From NCBI GenBank assembly GCA_014874415.1, contig JACWAI010000092.1:1-36138 (forward strand): a DNA stretch of 36,138 nucleotides, read 5' to 3'. The notes beneath the pieces are model-generated. The model ran no database searches. It saw only the letters and a program-made list of their open reading frames with translations, and had not been told where the DNA came from. Made by a program: the position numbers and the translations under genes. This stretch comes from Nitrososphaerales archaeon (lineage in GTDB: Archaea > Thermoproteota > Nitrososphaeria > Nitrososphaerales > Gagatemarchaeaceae). Of the stretch, positions 23,025 to 30,636 are shown piece by piece. Each line of letters starts with the position of its first letter. Positions within the stretch are counted from its first letter, which is position 1.

Positions 23025-24077
23025 ATGACTGTTTTTGGTGACAGGCGCAAGAGGTTGCTTTCTCTGGCGAAGGGGAAGCACATCCTGGCTCTGACGGCGG
23101 CAGACGTGTTCTACCTGACCGACTTCTTCGGATCGGGGGCGGCGATAGTACAGCCTGACAAGACAGTCGTCGTGACGTCTCTGCTTGAGGCCGACAGGGC
23201 CGAGGAGATGTGCAAGGAAGCGGAGATTGTCGTCGTGAAGAAACGGAGGGACGGGGCAGCGAAGGAGGTAGAGAAGCTGCTAGGCAAGGGGAAGGTGGTC
23301 GTCGACGCCAACGACCCACGCTTCGAGTCGCGGAGGTTCAAAGTGAAACCTGAACTCTTCCTCGAGGCGAGGCGGACGAAGGACGAGCTCGAGCTCCGCA
23401 GGATAGGACAGGCCTGCACGAAGACAAACAAGCTGTACGAGGCTCTGACGACCGAGATGCGACCCGGCAGGACAGAGTGGCAGCTTGCAGCCGAAGCCAT
23501 GAAGCTCGCGACGGAGCAGGGTATGTCCCCGTCCAACTCCGATTCGTCTCTCGGTCCGGTGATCATAGCATCGGGACCTCACGGCGCCTACGGCCACTCC
23601 GAGCTGTCGGACAGGAAATTGCAGAACGGAGACTTCGTCGTGACAGACCTCTTCTTCAGGTACGAAGGATACAACTCCGACGAGACGAGGACATTCGCCA
23701 TTGGGGCGGTCAGCGCAGAGATGAAGAGGCACTACGCCGTGGTGAAGGAGGCACAGGCCGCTGGCCTCGAAGCGGCGAAGGAGGGGGTCTCCTGCGGGGA
23801 CATGAACGAGGCGGCGGTGAACGTCCTGAAGAAGAACAAGATGGACAAGCTGCTGAACCACAGCGTAGGGCACGGAGTGGGAATCGACATCCACGAGATG
23901 CCTGGGATCTACAAGGGGAACAAGGAGAAGCTCGCAAAGAACGACGTGATAACGGACGAGCCGGGGGTGTACCTCGTGGGGAAGTACGGGATCAGGATCG
24001 AGGACACGCTCGTCGTCAAGGGGAAGAGGCCGGAGTTGCTCACGAAGTTCACGAAGGACCTCGTCACCTGCGGCTAG
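23025..24077 (+). CDS. M24 Xaa-Pro dipeptidase/aminopeptidase-like
   Basis: This metallopeptidase releases residues next to proline. The 350-residue protein has a creatinase-type N-terminal domain (about 1-120, DVFYLTDFFGSGAAIVQ). The pita-bread domain follows, with the metal ligands expected in DLFFRYEGYNSDETRTF, HSVGHGVGIDIHEMPGIY (histidine), VITDEPGVYL (glutamate) and GIRIEDTLVV (glutamate). The ATG at 23025 begins near the family start. The first metal-site aspartate appears in a slightly altered context, FVVTDLFFRY. Its stop TAG shares CTAG (24074-24077) with the converging pantoate kinase gene. Confidence 0.92.
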   Translation: MTVFGDRRKRLLSLAKGKHILALTAADVFYLTDFFGSGAAIVQPDKTVVVTSLLEADRAEEMCKEAEIVVVKKRRDGAAKEVEKLLGKGKVVVDANDPRFESRRFKVKPELFLEARRTKDELELRRIGQACTKTNKLYEALTTEMRPGRTEWQLAAEAMKLATEQGMSPSNSDSSLGPVIIASGPHGAYGHSELSDRKLQNGDFVVTDLFFRYEGYNSDETRTFAIGAVSAEMKRHYAVVKEAQAAGLEAAKEGVSCGDMNEAAVNVLKKNKMDKLLNHSVGHGVGIDIHEMPGIYKGNKEKLAKNDVITDEPGVYLVGKYGIRIEDTLVVKGKRPELLTKFTKDLVTCG

Positions 24078-24988
24078 GCTTCGACTCCCGCCTTTCTGGT
24101 CCCCACTTCGAAGACGTCAACCCTCACATCTTTGCTGTAGCTCCTCAGCTCGCGTACCACCTTCTCGGTTTTGTCGACGTCTACGAGGCTGTGCACGGAG
24201 TAGCCTATCATGTTCTGGCTCGCATGGTCAGCCCCCGCAGACTTCGCCAGTTCGATCAACCTCTTCACTTCAACGGACTCCAGGCCCAAGGATGCGGAGA
24301 ACCGCTCTCCCTGCCTGGCGAGGTTGTCGAGGGTTGGATCAGACAGGAAGTTTGCGAGGGATTCGCGGCCAAGCCTGTTTATCCTTTCGCTGACGGACTT
24401 CGATGAAAGGGCGTCCTTCTTGTCGTAGGGAGCGATGAACGCCGTGACGATTCTGGTCTCTTTCGGCACGTCGACATTGACGAACTCCGCGACCCCGGGC
24501 TCTCCTGGAACGGCTATCGCCCCGGCTCCCACCGCATCAAAGATCACAGAAACGGTCCCCAATCCGGTCTGCTCAAGCAACTCTGCCCTATGTGCAAAGA
24601 GGGCGAGTTCGCGTTTCGGTCTGTGGATCCCCATTGCCGCGGCAACCGCATAGACGGCAGATGTGGCCGCGGCTGCACTCGCGCCGAACCCTGACCCGAT
24701 GGGCGTTTGGGAGGCTTGGTCGAGAGACAAACCAGGTTGGGTCCCTGACTCCGAAAGGAGCAGGCTGACAGCCCTCCTTGTGGTTCGGGCGTTGTAGTTC
24801 GGGTCCCCGTTTACGACCGTCGAGAGCTTCCCACTGTCTCGAGCCTGAATCGTGGCAACGGTCGAGCAACCCTTCGAGAGGATGTAGCCGCCGCCGGTCG
24901 CCCCACTTGGAGTGGGAGAGTTGTAGTTGATTTCGAAGAAGTTGGTTATCGCGCCGGGAGCGTAGGCAACCGTTGCTCTAGATTCCAG
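24074..24988 (-). CDS. Pantoate kinase (GHMP family), probable CTG start
   Basis: Pantoate kinase makes 4-phosphopantoate in the archaeal CoA pathway. The conserved N-terminus ATVAYAPGAITNFFEI and PTPSGATGGGYILSKG lies upstream of the first usual start (TTG 24730). It is reachable only from CTG 24988, inside the end of the membrane-protein gene, giving 304 residues, which is the family length. The GHMP phosphate loop is QTPIGSGFGASAAAATSA (about 91-108). The C-terminal part has HASQNMIGYSVHSLVD. No ATG, GTG or TTG occurs between the upstream stop in this frame and the conserved region. It is coupled to the ECF-type gene and convergent with the peptidase. Confidence 0.85.
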   Translation of the reverse strand: MESRATVAYAPGAITNFFEINYNSPTPSGATGGGYILSKGCSTVATIQARDSGKLSTVVNGDPNYNARTTRRAVSLLLSESGTQPGLSLDQASQTPIGSGFGASAAAATSAVYAVAAAMGIHRPKRELALFAHRAELLEQTGLGTVSVIFDAVGAGAIAVPGEPGVAEFVNVDVPKETRIVTAFIAPYDKKDALSSKSVSERINRLGRESLANFLSDPTLDNLARQGERFSASLGLESVEVKRLIELAKSAGADHASQNMIGYSVHSLVDVDKTEKVVRELRSYSKDVRVDVFEVGTRKAGVEA

Positions 24989-25814
24989 CTTTTACTTCGA
25001 CCTTCTTGCTTCCCGCCATTCGCCCCACCAGGGGACCTATGACTGCGAGGCTAGCTGCGACTACGAAAATCGCGGACTTGATTGAGGTGATGTCTGTTAT
25101 GGAACCCCCCCATGGGACTAGGAAGAAGAAGGCTCCGAGCGCGAGAAAGATGACCGCATAGACCACCGAAAGGGGAGCGAGCGACCTGGCTTCCGCCTTC
25201 GACCAATCGGGGAACTGATTGATTATAACAGACCTCCCGACCAGCGGGCTGGTCGCCCTCAAAAGCACTGGAACGAGGATGAGCACTGCCGGGATTGAGG
25301 TCGTGTCCCAGAATGCGGTCAGACCTAGGGCGAAGTATCCCATGGCCTGGAGCGACGTGAGTGAAGAAAGAGGGGCGAAGAGTTGGGGCCCCACGGTCGC
25401 CACAAGTGTCGCTGTCGTGAGATTTCCGAGAGTCAGCGCCCCTACCGTGGCTGTTACAAAGCTTGGCCATGATCTGTATTTCTTCACGATCCAGCCGAAG
25501 AGGAAAGTCGCCGCAAAATTCGTGGGGACCCCTGCAACCAACGCGAGCGGCGGGTTAGTCGCGCCTACTGGAAGTAGGAATATCATGTCGCCTATGAAAC
25601 TACCAAGGCCCGCTCCCACGGCTACGGATAGAGTGTCGGTCACAGTCACGAGGTACATTGGCACAAAGGATGCGAAGAACAACTCCCCGACACCCCAGGG
25701 GCTGGGGACGTATCCAGTGAGACCCTTCGCGAGCGCAAAGAGCACCGCGGTCATGGCCATTACGGCGACCTTCACACCTACGCTCAGTTTGCGAGGGTTA
25801 GGATCGAACCCCAT
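24978..25814 (-). CDS. ECF-transporter S-component-like membrane protein
   Basis: The 278-residue protein has about seven hydrophobic helices. The N-terminal AVMAMTAVLFALAKGLTGYVPSPWGVGELFFASFVPMY and the glycine-rich SVAVGAGLGSFIGDMIFLLP resemble substrate-binding S components of energy-coupling-factor vitamin transporters. No ATPase or T component is nearby, as is usual for shared modules. Overlap with the pantoate kinase gene suggests pantoate or pantothenate as substrate (inference from context only). The ATG at 25814 has a TATA-like element about 25 nt upstream. Confidence 0.65.
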   Translation of the reverse strand: MGFDPNPRKLSVGVKVAVMAMTAVLFALAKGLTGYVPSPWGVGELFFASFVPMYLVTVTDTLSVAVGAGLGSFIGDMIFLLPVGATNPPLALVAGVPTNFAATFLFGWIVKKYRSWPSFVTATVGALTLGNLTTATLVATVGPQLFAPLSSLTSLQAMGYFALGLTAFWDTTSIPAVLILVPVLLRATSPLVGRSVIINQFPDWSKAEARSLAPLSVVYAVIFLALGAFFFLVPWGGSITDITSIKSAIFVVAASLAVIGPLVGRMAGSKKVEVKAGI

Positions 25815-25835
25815 CGAAGGTAGCAGCTTCTCCTC

Positions 25836-25842
25836 AATATAT
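25836..25842 (-). promoter_or_regulatory. TATA-like box of the ECF-pantoate kinase operon
   Basis: ATATATT on the minus strand is centred 25 nt before the ATG at 25814, which suggests a leaderless transcript covering the transporter gene and pantoate kinase. Confidence 0.5.
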
Positions 25843-25948
25843 CAAAATGGTCTATAGCATCTCTAATCATCTTTAGAGGGTCGTGCGTTAGCATCGTCAG
25901 CGGACTCCGCGATGAGCCTGGCTTCGGCCCCAGAGCCCCTGAGAAGCA

Positions 25949-26284
25949 TCAGCCGCGGCTCGCTTGCTGCGTGTACGGCGGTCGCTCGACCCCCCTGTCC
26001 TCGCTAGGCATCTCGAGCAGGGCGCTGTAGGTCTCGAGGTACTTCCGTCCACGCTGCGTCGTCCTGTACTCGACCTTCGCGCTCGGAGGCTCCCTCTCCT
26101 TCTCGAGCAACCCCTTCGCCAGGAGGGAGTCCATGTAGAAGTGAAGCTGCTTCGAGTTCAGGTTGCACCTGAACATCACGTGGGTCTTCAGCGCCCCGTT
26201 CAGGCACACGGAGAGTATGGAGTACGCTATCTCCATGTAGCCGCGTGGGCCGCGGCCCGTCGGCTCCGACCGATAGCTGCTCAT
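25949..26284 (-). CDS. Small winged-helix DNA-binding protein (HTH_45-like)
   Basis: The 111-residue protein is an HTH_45/PF14947-type small winged helix, common in Thaumarchaeota. It begins with a loose arginine-rich lead, then helix YMEIAYSILSVCLNGALKTHVMFRCNLNSKQLHFYMDSLLAKGLLEK (about 16-62), and the wing/strand VEYRTTQRGRKYLETYSALLEM. This order matches the second winged-helix gene at 27500. Its target is unknown. It lies downstream of the divergent TFB gene, with a 182-bp gap holding more than one TATA-like element. Confidence 0.8.
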   Translation of the reverse strand: MSSYRSEPTGRGPRGYMEIAYSILSVCLNGALKTHVMFRCNLNSKQLHFYMDSLLAKGLLEKEREPPSAKVEYRTTQRGRKYLETYSALLEMPSEDRGVERPPYTQQASRG

Positions 26285-26466
26285 GACAACCAGTAAGCCT
26301 GATTAACCTCGCGTGGCTTCCTTTGTCTGCCCGTTCTCAAGTTTGGCCCATTACGAAGCATCCTAACCACTCATGAGAAATCTAGTGGGAGGGGATATAT
26401 CCATAAGCGAAAAATCTACCATAGCCGAACGACACTATTGCCCAGGAGCAATGACGCCCCGAACGG

Positions 26467-27378
26467 CTATTTTGCCTGTTCGGAGGAGAGGATATCAGAG
26501 ACCTCCAGGCTCCGTTTCCTGATCGTAATGGGCGTGACCCCCGCCGCGTAAGCGAGCTTGAGCTGGGTGGTCCTGTCCCCGTTCCTTACGGAGGCGAGGT
26601 ACAGCGCCGCTGCAGCCAGGGACATCGGCCTCTTCCCGACGAGTCGCGAGTCTCCTTTGACCCGATTGAGGATTTCGATGGCCACGCGTTCCGTCGTCCC
26701 CCGGAGGGACGCCTTGGCCGCTACCGACGAGACGTAGTTCGCAGGGGAAGGGACCGTCCGGGTCCCCTCGCTTCCGAGGAGCATCCTATAGTAGTACCTG
26801 AACTTCTTTTCGTCGACGTCGACCATCTTAGCCACGACGTCGTTCGGCGGTCGAGCTATGTCAAGCTCTCTACAGGCCATGCAAACGCATGCAGCGGACA
26901 CTGCAGCGAGAGACCTCACCCTGACCGATTTTGCGTGGAACTCCCTGAGGTAAATCTTGAAGGCGCGCTCGCCGAGTACCGCGTTAAGGCCAAGTGCCTG
27001 GACTACCCTCTGGACTTCCATGGAGACCTTGCCCAGGCGCCGCTTCTTCGAGTCCCAGGCGACCATGGTGTTCAGCTTCCGGAGCTGCTTCAGGTCCCGA
27101 CTCTGGCCCAGGCGTTTGCCGTTGGCGTCTATGTCCCTGTAGCCTATGACGGTCGAAACGCCAATGTCCTCGGCCAATGCGCTCGATGTCGTGCGAGGCA
27201 AGGAGCCGGCGACGTTTCTGGATGCCGTCGCCAGAGCGAATAGGTCGTGCTCAACTTGCGAGACCGCTCCGCACCTCGTGCAGACCCTTTCCCCGCTCTC
27301 TTGGTCCCAGAGAAGATCACCCAGGCAATAACCGCACACGCCCCGGTCGACGACCCTCGTCTGGCCGGCACTACTCAT
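26467..27378 (-). CDS. Second, divergent TFB paralogue
   Basis: The 303-residue protein keeps the TFB plan. The zinc ribbon is C15-x2-C18...C33-x2-C36, a linker with VIGYRDIDANGKRLGQ follows, and two cyclin folds lie at about 105-195 and 210-300 (AAVSAACVCMACRELDIARPPNDVVAKMVDVDEKKF and PMSLAAAALYLASVRNGDRTTQLKLAYAAGVTPITIRKR). The B-reader motif and first cyclin fold differ clearly from the copy at 15880. Extra TFBs in archaea often direct subsets of genes. Here the neighbours are small regulators. The ATG at 27378 has a TTTAAT box 28 nt upstream. Confidence 0.93.
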   Translation of the reverse strand: MSSAGQTRVVDRGVCGYCLGDLLWDQESGERVCTRCGAVSQVEHDLFALATASRNVAGSLPRTTSSALAEDIGVSTVIGYRDIDANGKRLGQSRDLKQLRKLNTMVAWDSKKRRLGKVSMEVQRVVQALGLNAVLGERAFKIYLREFHAKSVRVRSLAAVSAACVCMACRELDIARPPNDVVAKMVDVDEKKFRYYYRMLLGSEGTRTVPSPANYVSSVAAKASLRGTTERVAIEILNRVKGDSRLVGKRPMSLAAAALYLASVRNGDRTTQLKLAYAAGVTPITIRKRSLEVSDILSSEQAK

Positions 27379-27402
27379 GCAGTCCCAATAAGGGCAAAGC
27401 AG

Positions 27403-27409
27403 ATTAAAG
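27403..27409 (-). promoter_or_regulatory. TATA-like box of the second TFB gene
   Basis: CTTTAAT on the minus strand is centred about 28 nt before the ATG at 27378, consistent with a leaderless mRNA. Confidence 0.5.
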
Positions 27410-27499
27410 GAATACGGAAGAAAGTACTCTAAGATTGTTACTTATGTGAACTTGTTCGTGCCACGAAGCGCTTGAAATGACCGTTTGACCTCTGAGCAG

Positions 27500-27772
27500 C
27501 TACGAGAATTCCGTGTTTTTGCTTTCGTTGATACTGATCAAGTCGCTTATGCCTTCATAAGTGCGGAGGAGTTTCATGCCGCTCTCGGTAAGCCTGTAGA
27601 GCCCGGTTCCTTCCTCGTACGTAATCAGGTTCTTCTCGATGAGAAAACTGAGGTACTCCTTCACTTGCGCGTAGGAGAGGTAGGCGCCATACATAATGCG
27701 CGTCTTCGTCGCTCCGTTTGTCGCCGCCCTCAGAATCATGGCAATGATGTCGGTCCTGCTCCTATACTTCAT
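27500..27772 (-). CDS. Small winged-helix DNA-binding protein (HTH_45-like)
   Basis: The 90-residue protein is a compact winged helix. The recognition part is RSRTDIIAMILRAATNGATKTRIMYGAYLSYAQVKEYLSFLIEKNLITYE (about 4-53), with wing TGLYRLTESGMKLLRTYEGI. It resembles the protein at 25949 and belongs to the same HTH_45-type group. The ATG at 27772 is supported by a strong TATA box. The insertion sequence lies 48 bp upstream of its start, just behind this promoter, so promoter function may or may not be affected. Confidence 0.85.
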   Translation of the reverse strand: MKYRSRTDIIAMILRAATNGATKTRIMYGAYLSYAQVKEYLSFLIEKNLITYEEGTGLYRLTESGMKLLRTYEGISDLISINESKNTEFS

Positions 27773-27795
27773 CTACTTTGAAAGTCCTCTTCTAC

Positions 27796-27803
27796 TATAT
27801 AAA
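27796..27803 (-). promoter_or_regulatory. TATA box of the winged-helix gene
   Basis: TTTATATA on the minus strand is centred about 28 nt before the ATG. It is one of the best TATA boxes in the window and marks a leaderless start. Confidence 0.6.
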
Positions 27804-27819
27804 CGACAGGTAACAATCT

Positions 27820-27833
27820 TCTGGCTCTGTCCC
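27820..27833 (+). repeat. Left imperfect terminal inverted repeat
   Basis: TCTGGCTCTGTCCC pairs imperfectly with the right end and shares TCTG...TGTCCC. It lies 15 nt beyond the transposase stop. Confidence 0.45.
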
Positions 27834-27847
27834 GTTCTTAGGGTGGT

Positions 27848-28705
27848 TCAACTCGCCGTCCCTGATGGGGTGGTGAGCGCGGCCCTCATCAGCGAGAGCC
27901 ACTTGTTTTCTCCCCCGACTTCGATTCCCGCTCTCTGTGCGGGTGTCTGACCTTCCAACGCCGCGTGAGGCTTAATGAAATTGTAGTGGATTCGCTGACC
28001 TTCCACGAGAGGAGTCTTCATGCTTTTCCATCCGCGCTGAACCTTCACTCTCTCTCGAAGCGTCCCGTTCAACCGCTCAATCCGGTTGTTGTTTGAATGT
28101 CTCTTTCGGACACCCGCGTTCGCAATCAGTTTCGGCGCGTCTTGGCCGAACGAATACTTCACGCTCTCAGGATAGGCGCGAAGGCCATCAGCGATGACTC
28201 TTTCAGGCTTCGAGCCATGAGCGTTCACTATTGCCTGCTTGAACGCGGGAATCCCGCCCGTGTCGTTCCTGTATTTCGAGAGCCGAGAGGCGAGTAAGAA
28301 CCGCGTCTTCCTGTCCATCACGTTCCAAAGGAACGCGAGATTCTTGGCTTCCCCGCCGCTTCTTGCCCTGTAGTTTATCCCGCCTTTCATCTTCACGAAC
28401 AGTTCGTCCGCGTGCCATGTGTCGGACAGTTGAGGCGCGAGGGAGTTCATGTATTCGCTGACCATCGGGACGTATCTCTGAATCCAGAGATAGACTGAGG
28501 CCGCGCCAAGGTTGAGGCCGAATTGGTCGTTCACGGCTCGGGCAATCTTCCTCAGGCTCATGCCCGAGAAATAGAGGTCGAGGGTCAGACTGACCATCTC
28601 AGGCGAATACTTCGCCTTCTTGATTAGACCCTCTCTGAATCTGGCCTGACAGTCGTTGCACTTGAAGGTCTGCTTCCCGGCTGAGGTGCCAGTATTTGGG
28701 GACAA
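27848..28705 (-). CDS. DDE transposase (IS6-like)
   Basis: The 285-residue protein has an N-terminal zinc-ribbon half (FKCNDCQARFREG, 14-26) and a helix-turn-helix (SLRKIARAVNDQFGLNLGAASVYLWIQ, about 50-76). The DDE core has D100 in TWHADELF, D173 in VIADGLRAY and E210 in NNRIERLNGTLRER, and the C-terminus has YNFIKPHAALEGQTPAQRAG. This resembles IS6/IS240-type and related archaeal transposases. Only the second cysteine pair of the zinc ribbon is present. The only start is TTG 28705, inside the terminal repeat, so the N-terminus may be naturally short or truncated. Confidence 0.88.
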   Translation of the reverse strand: MSPNTGTSAGKQTFKCNDCQARFREGLIKKAKYSPEMVSLTLDLYFSGMSLRKIARAVNDQFGLNLGAASVYLWIQRYVPMVSEYMNSLAPQLSDTWHADELFVKMKGGINYRARSGGEAKNLAFLWNVMDRKTRFLLASRLSKYRNDTGGIPAFKQAIVNAHGSKPERVIADGLRAYPESVKYSFGQDAPKLIANAGVRKRHSNNNRIERLNGTLRERVKVQRGWKSMKTPLVEGQRIHYNFIKPHAALEGQTPAQRAGIEVGGENKWLSLMRAALTTPSGTAS

Positions 28706-28712
28706 CTCAGAT
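28699..28712 (-). repeat. Right imperfect terminal inverted repeat
   Basis: TCTGAGTTGTCCCC on the minus strand. It contains the TTG used as the transposase start, and its outer bases touch the TATA element of the KaiC-like gene. Confidence 0.45.
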
Positions 28713-28716
28713 ATAT
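28711..28716 (+). promoter_or_regulatory. TATA box of the KaiC-like gene, at the IS right end
   Basis: ATATAT is centred about 28 nt before the ATG at 28741, which marks the leaderless start. It abuts the right inverted repeat, so the insertion lies just upstream of, or overlaps, this promoter. Confidence 0.6.
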
Positions 28717-28740
28717 CATTCGATGAAGATAGTGGAGTGG

Positions 28741-30102
28741 ATGTCAGTGAAAGGTCGGGTCGCTCTCACGGCCGAAGGCGCGAATCAACGCCTCCCCCAG
28801 GAGCTGGGGGAGTTTCTGGCCCGTGACACTTACTCGCTCCTCATCAAGGGAGGCTCTGGGACCGGGAAGACGATACTCGCGCTGACGATATTGAAGGCCC
28901 TTCAGCCAATCGAGAATCCCCTCTATCTCTCCACGAGGACGTCCCCTCTTCAGCTTGTGGAGGACCACCCCTGGGTCGAGGACATCTTCGGGCCAGCAAC
29001 CGAAGCAGGTACAGGGGAGGACTCGGAGGGATGGCAGACGCTGGTGGATGCGAGGCTGGACGAGCCGAACGTCGTCTTTGAGAGGATAACCAACGTGCTC
29101 ATGGACAAGCACGCACCCACGGTCGTCATCGACTCCTGGGAATCCCTTGGCGACTCGCTCGGAACAGACGCGCTCCGCACAAACATCAGGGTCCTGGAGA
29201 CCTGGAGAGAGAGGGCCGGGGCTCGTTTCATCTTCGTCGGCGAAGATCCCGGGAACTCGACAATAGACTTCATGGTCGAGGGGGTAGTCGTGCTCAAGGA
29301 ACGGGAGGTGGAAGGACGGAGGCTCAGGGAAGTTGTGTTGTCCAAGCTTCACGGGGTCCAGATTCCGAAGCCATCATACTTCTTCACGCTGGACGGAGGG
29401 ACTTTCACCAGCATCCCACCCTACTCCCCCCGCGAATACAGCTTCAGGGACCCTCTCCCTGTGACACTGGACAAGCCCTTCCGCAGGCTCAAGGCAAGAT
29501 ATCCGACAGGCTACCCATCTCTTGACAGCCAGCTCGACGGGGGGTATCCAGCCAAGTCCGTGGCTGTGGTTGAAACGGGTCCGCACGTTGACTTCAAAGC
29601 CGGGTTGGTGTTCGTGAGCAGGTCGGTCCAGGATTGGCTGGCCGCCGGCGACTGTGTGATCCTAGACACGCCACAGGAAGTTGAACAGCACTATCTCACC
29701 CAATACGCAAAATCATTCGCGACAAGGGCCGGAGACAGGTTCCAGATCCTGGGCGGAGCCGGCAAACGTAAGGGGATCGGGGGGGCTCAGACACAGGCCA
29801 AGACGCGAAACCGAAGGCCGAAGACTCTGAGCGTAATTAGCGGAGCAGAAGAGACACCAGTAGCCACCGGACGGGTCGCCTCCGGGCGCCCCAAAAGCAG
29901 GATGTCTGACCTTACGATAGTAATCGGCAGGAGCGGGCAACTGTCGAAAGAGATCCTAGAGCACGCTTCGGTTCATCTCAGAATCATGGAAGTCGAAGGC
30001 ACCCTGTTTGTGGCATCAGAACTCCCCCGGTCGGGGTTCCACGGGATAGTCCCCGGAATGATTGGGGGTAACCCGACCATCCAGCTCGAGCCCGTGGTGT
30101 GA
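28741..30102 (+). CDS. KaiC/GvpD-like RecA-fold ATPase with degenerate second half
   Basis: The product has 453 residues from the ATG chosen by TATA spacing. The upstream in-frame ATGs at 28696 and 28723 lie before or too close to the box. Residues 37-44 (GGSGTGKT) are the Walker A, and APTVVIDSW is the Walker B. RFIFVGEDPGNSTIDFMVEGVVVLKEREVEGRRLR matches the KaiC-type core. The second half resembles another RecA fold (YPTGYPSLDSQLDGG to VILDTPQEVEQHY), but its P-loop is replaced by ETGPHVDFKAG, so it is probably non-catalytic. Such ATPases act in archaeal signalling and gene control. A response regulator and histidine kinase follow on the same strand. Confidence 0.82.
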   Translation: MSVKGRVALTAEGANQRLPQELGEFLARDTYSLLIKGGSGTGKTILALTILKALQPIENPLYLSTRTSPLQLVEDHPWVEDIFGPATEAGTGEDSEGWQTLVDARLDEPNVVFERITNVLMDKHAPTVVIDSWESLGDSLGTDALRTNIRVLETWRERAGARFIFVGEDPGNSTIDFMVEGVVVLKEREVEGRRLREVVLSKLHGVQIPKPSYFFTLDGGTFTSIPPYSPREYSFRDPLPVTLDKPFRRLKARYPTGYPSLDSQLDGGYPAKSVAVVETGPHVDFKAGLVFVSRSVQDWLAAGDCVILDTPQEVEQHYLTQYAKSFATRAGDRFQILGGAGKRKGIGGAQTQAKTRNRRPKTLSVISGAEETPVATGRVASGRPKSRMSDLTIVIGRSGQLSKEILEHASVHLRIMEVEGTLFVASELPRSGFHGIVPGMIGGNPTIQLEPVV

Positions 30103-30172
30103 GACTAGGGAATCAGCTCCCGAGGAACAGAGGATCTGGGTCATGGATAGACCTAGGAAAAGATATGAAATG

Positions 30173-30179
30173 CTTATAG
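30173..30179 (+). promoter_or_regulatory. TATA-like box of the response regulator
   Basis: CTTATAG is centred 28 nt before the GTG at 30204. It indicates that the regulator has its own promoter apart from the KaiC-like gene. Confidence 0.5.
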
Positions 30180-30203
30180 AACGTCCGCGGCCCGAATCGT
30201 CAT

Positions 30204-30575
30204 GTGGAGCGCCGCATCCTCATCGTTGATGACGAAGTAGACATCACCGACGCCCTGAAGGCGGGACTGGAACGGAGGGGTTTCAAGGTGACCACGTTCA
30301 ACGACCCCGTCCAGGCGCTCTCGAAATACAAGCCTTCTGCCTATGACATCTCGATCCTTGATATCAGGATGCCGAAGATGAACGGCTTCGAGCTCTACAG
30401 GGAGATGAGGAAGCTGGACGGGAGGGCGAGCGTCTGCTTCCTCACCGCCTTCGACGTCCACAGGGACGAGTTCGAGAAGATGTTTCCGGACGTGAAAGTC
30501 AAAGCCTTCCTGAAGAAGCCGATCACTATCGACAACCTCGTGGCTAACCTAAACGCACTTCTGCCAAAGCAATAG
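30204..30575 (+). CDS. Single-domain response regulator (CheY-like receiver)
   Basis: The 123-residue receiver has the acidic pocket D9-D10 in LIVDDEVD, the phospho-acceptor D53 in SILDIRMPKMNGFEL, the conserved threonine in CFLTAFD (T81) and the lysine in AFLKKPI (K104 or K105). No output domain is attached, so it must act through protein contact, possibly with the KaiC-like ATPase or a TFB (inference). The GTG start is set by the TATA box. The histidine kinase begins 61 nt downstream and is the obvious partner. Confidence 0.92.
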   Translation: MERRILIVDDEVDITDALKAGLERRGFKVTTFNDPVQALSKYKPSAYDISILDIRMPKMNGFELYREMRKLDGRASVCFLTAFDVHRDEFEKMFPDVKVKAFLKKPITIDNLVANLNALLPKQ

Positions 30576-30636
30576 GCAACTTACTTCTGGAAGATTGTAT
30601 CTCTCACCCTAAAAGCAGCGCGAACGAACAGTTGAC

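Larger units (their letters stand above)
27820..28712. mobile_element. Insertion sequence with one DDE transposase (about 0.9 kb)
   Basis: The element holds a single transposase gene and is bounded by imperfect inverted repeats: TCTGGCTCTGTCCC (27820-27833) and, on the other strand, TCTGAGTTGTCCCC (28712-28699). One gap is needed to align them, so the exact ends are uncertain. No target-site duplication is evident. It lies between the promoters of the winged-helix gene and the KaiC-like gene. Confidence 0.65.

Noticed and set aside
22765-23028. An 87-codon plus-strand ORF in the gene-free tract
   Set aside because: Its composition is non-protein-like, it overlaps hairpins and the peptidase promoter, and it has no recognisable domain.
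24978-24990. A spliced leader giving pantoate kinase an ATG
   Set aside because: No helix with two 3-nt bulges was found around the gene start. CTG initiation is simpler.
27812-28724. A target-site duplication flanking the insertion sequence
   Set aside because: The bases outside the two repeats do not match at any usual length from 3 to 9 bp.
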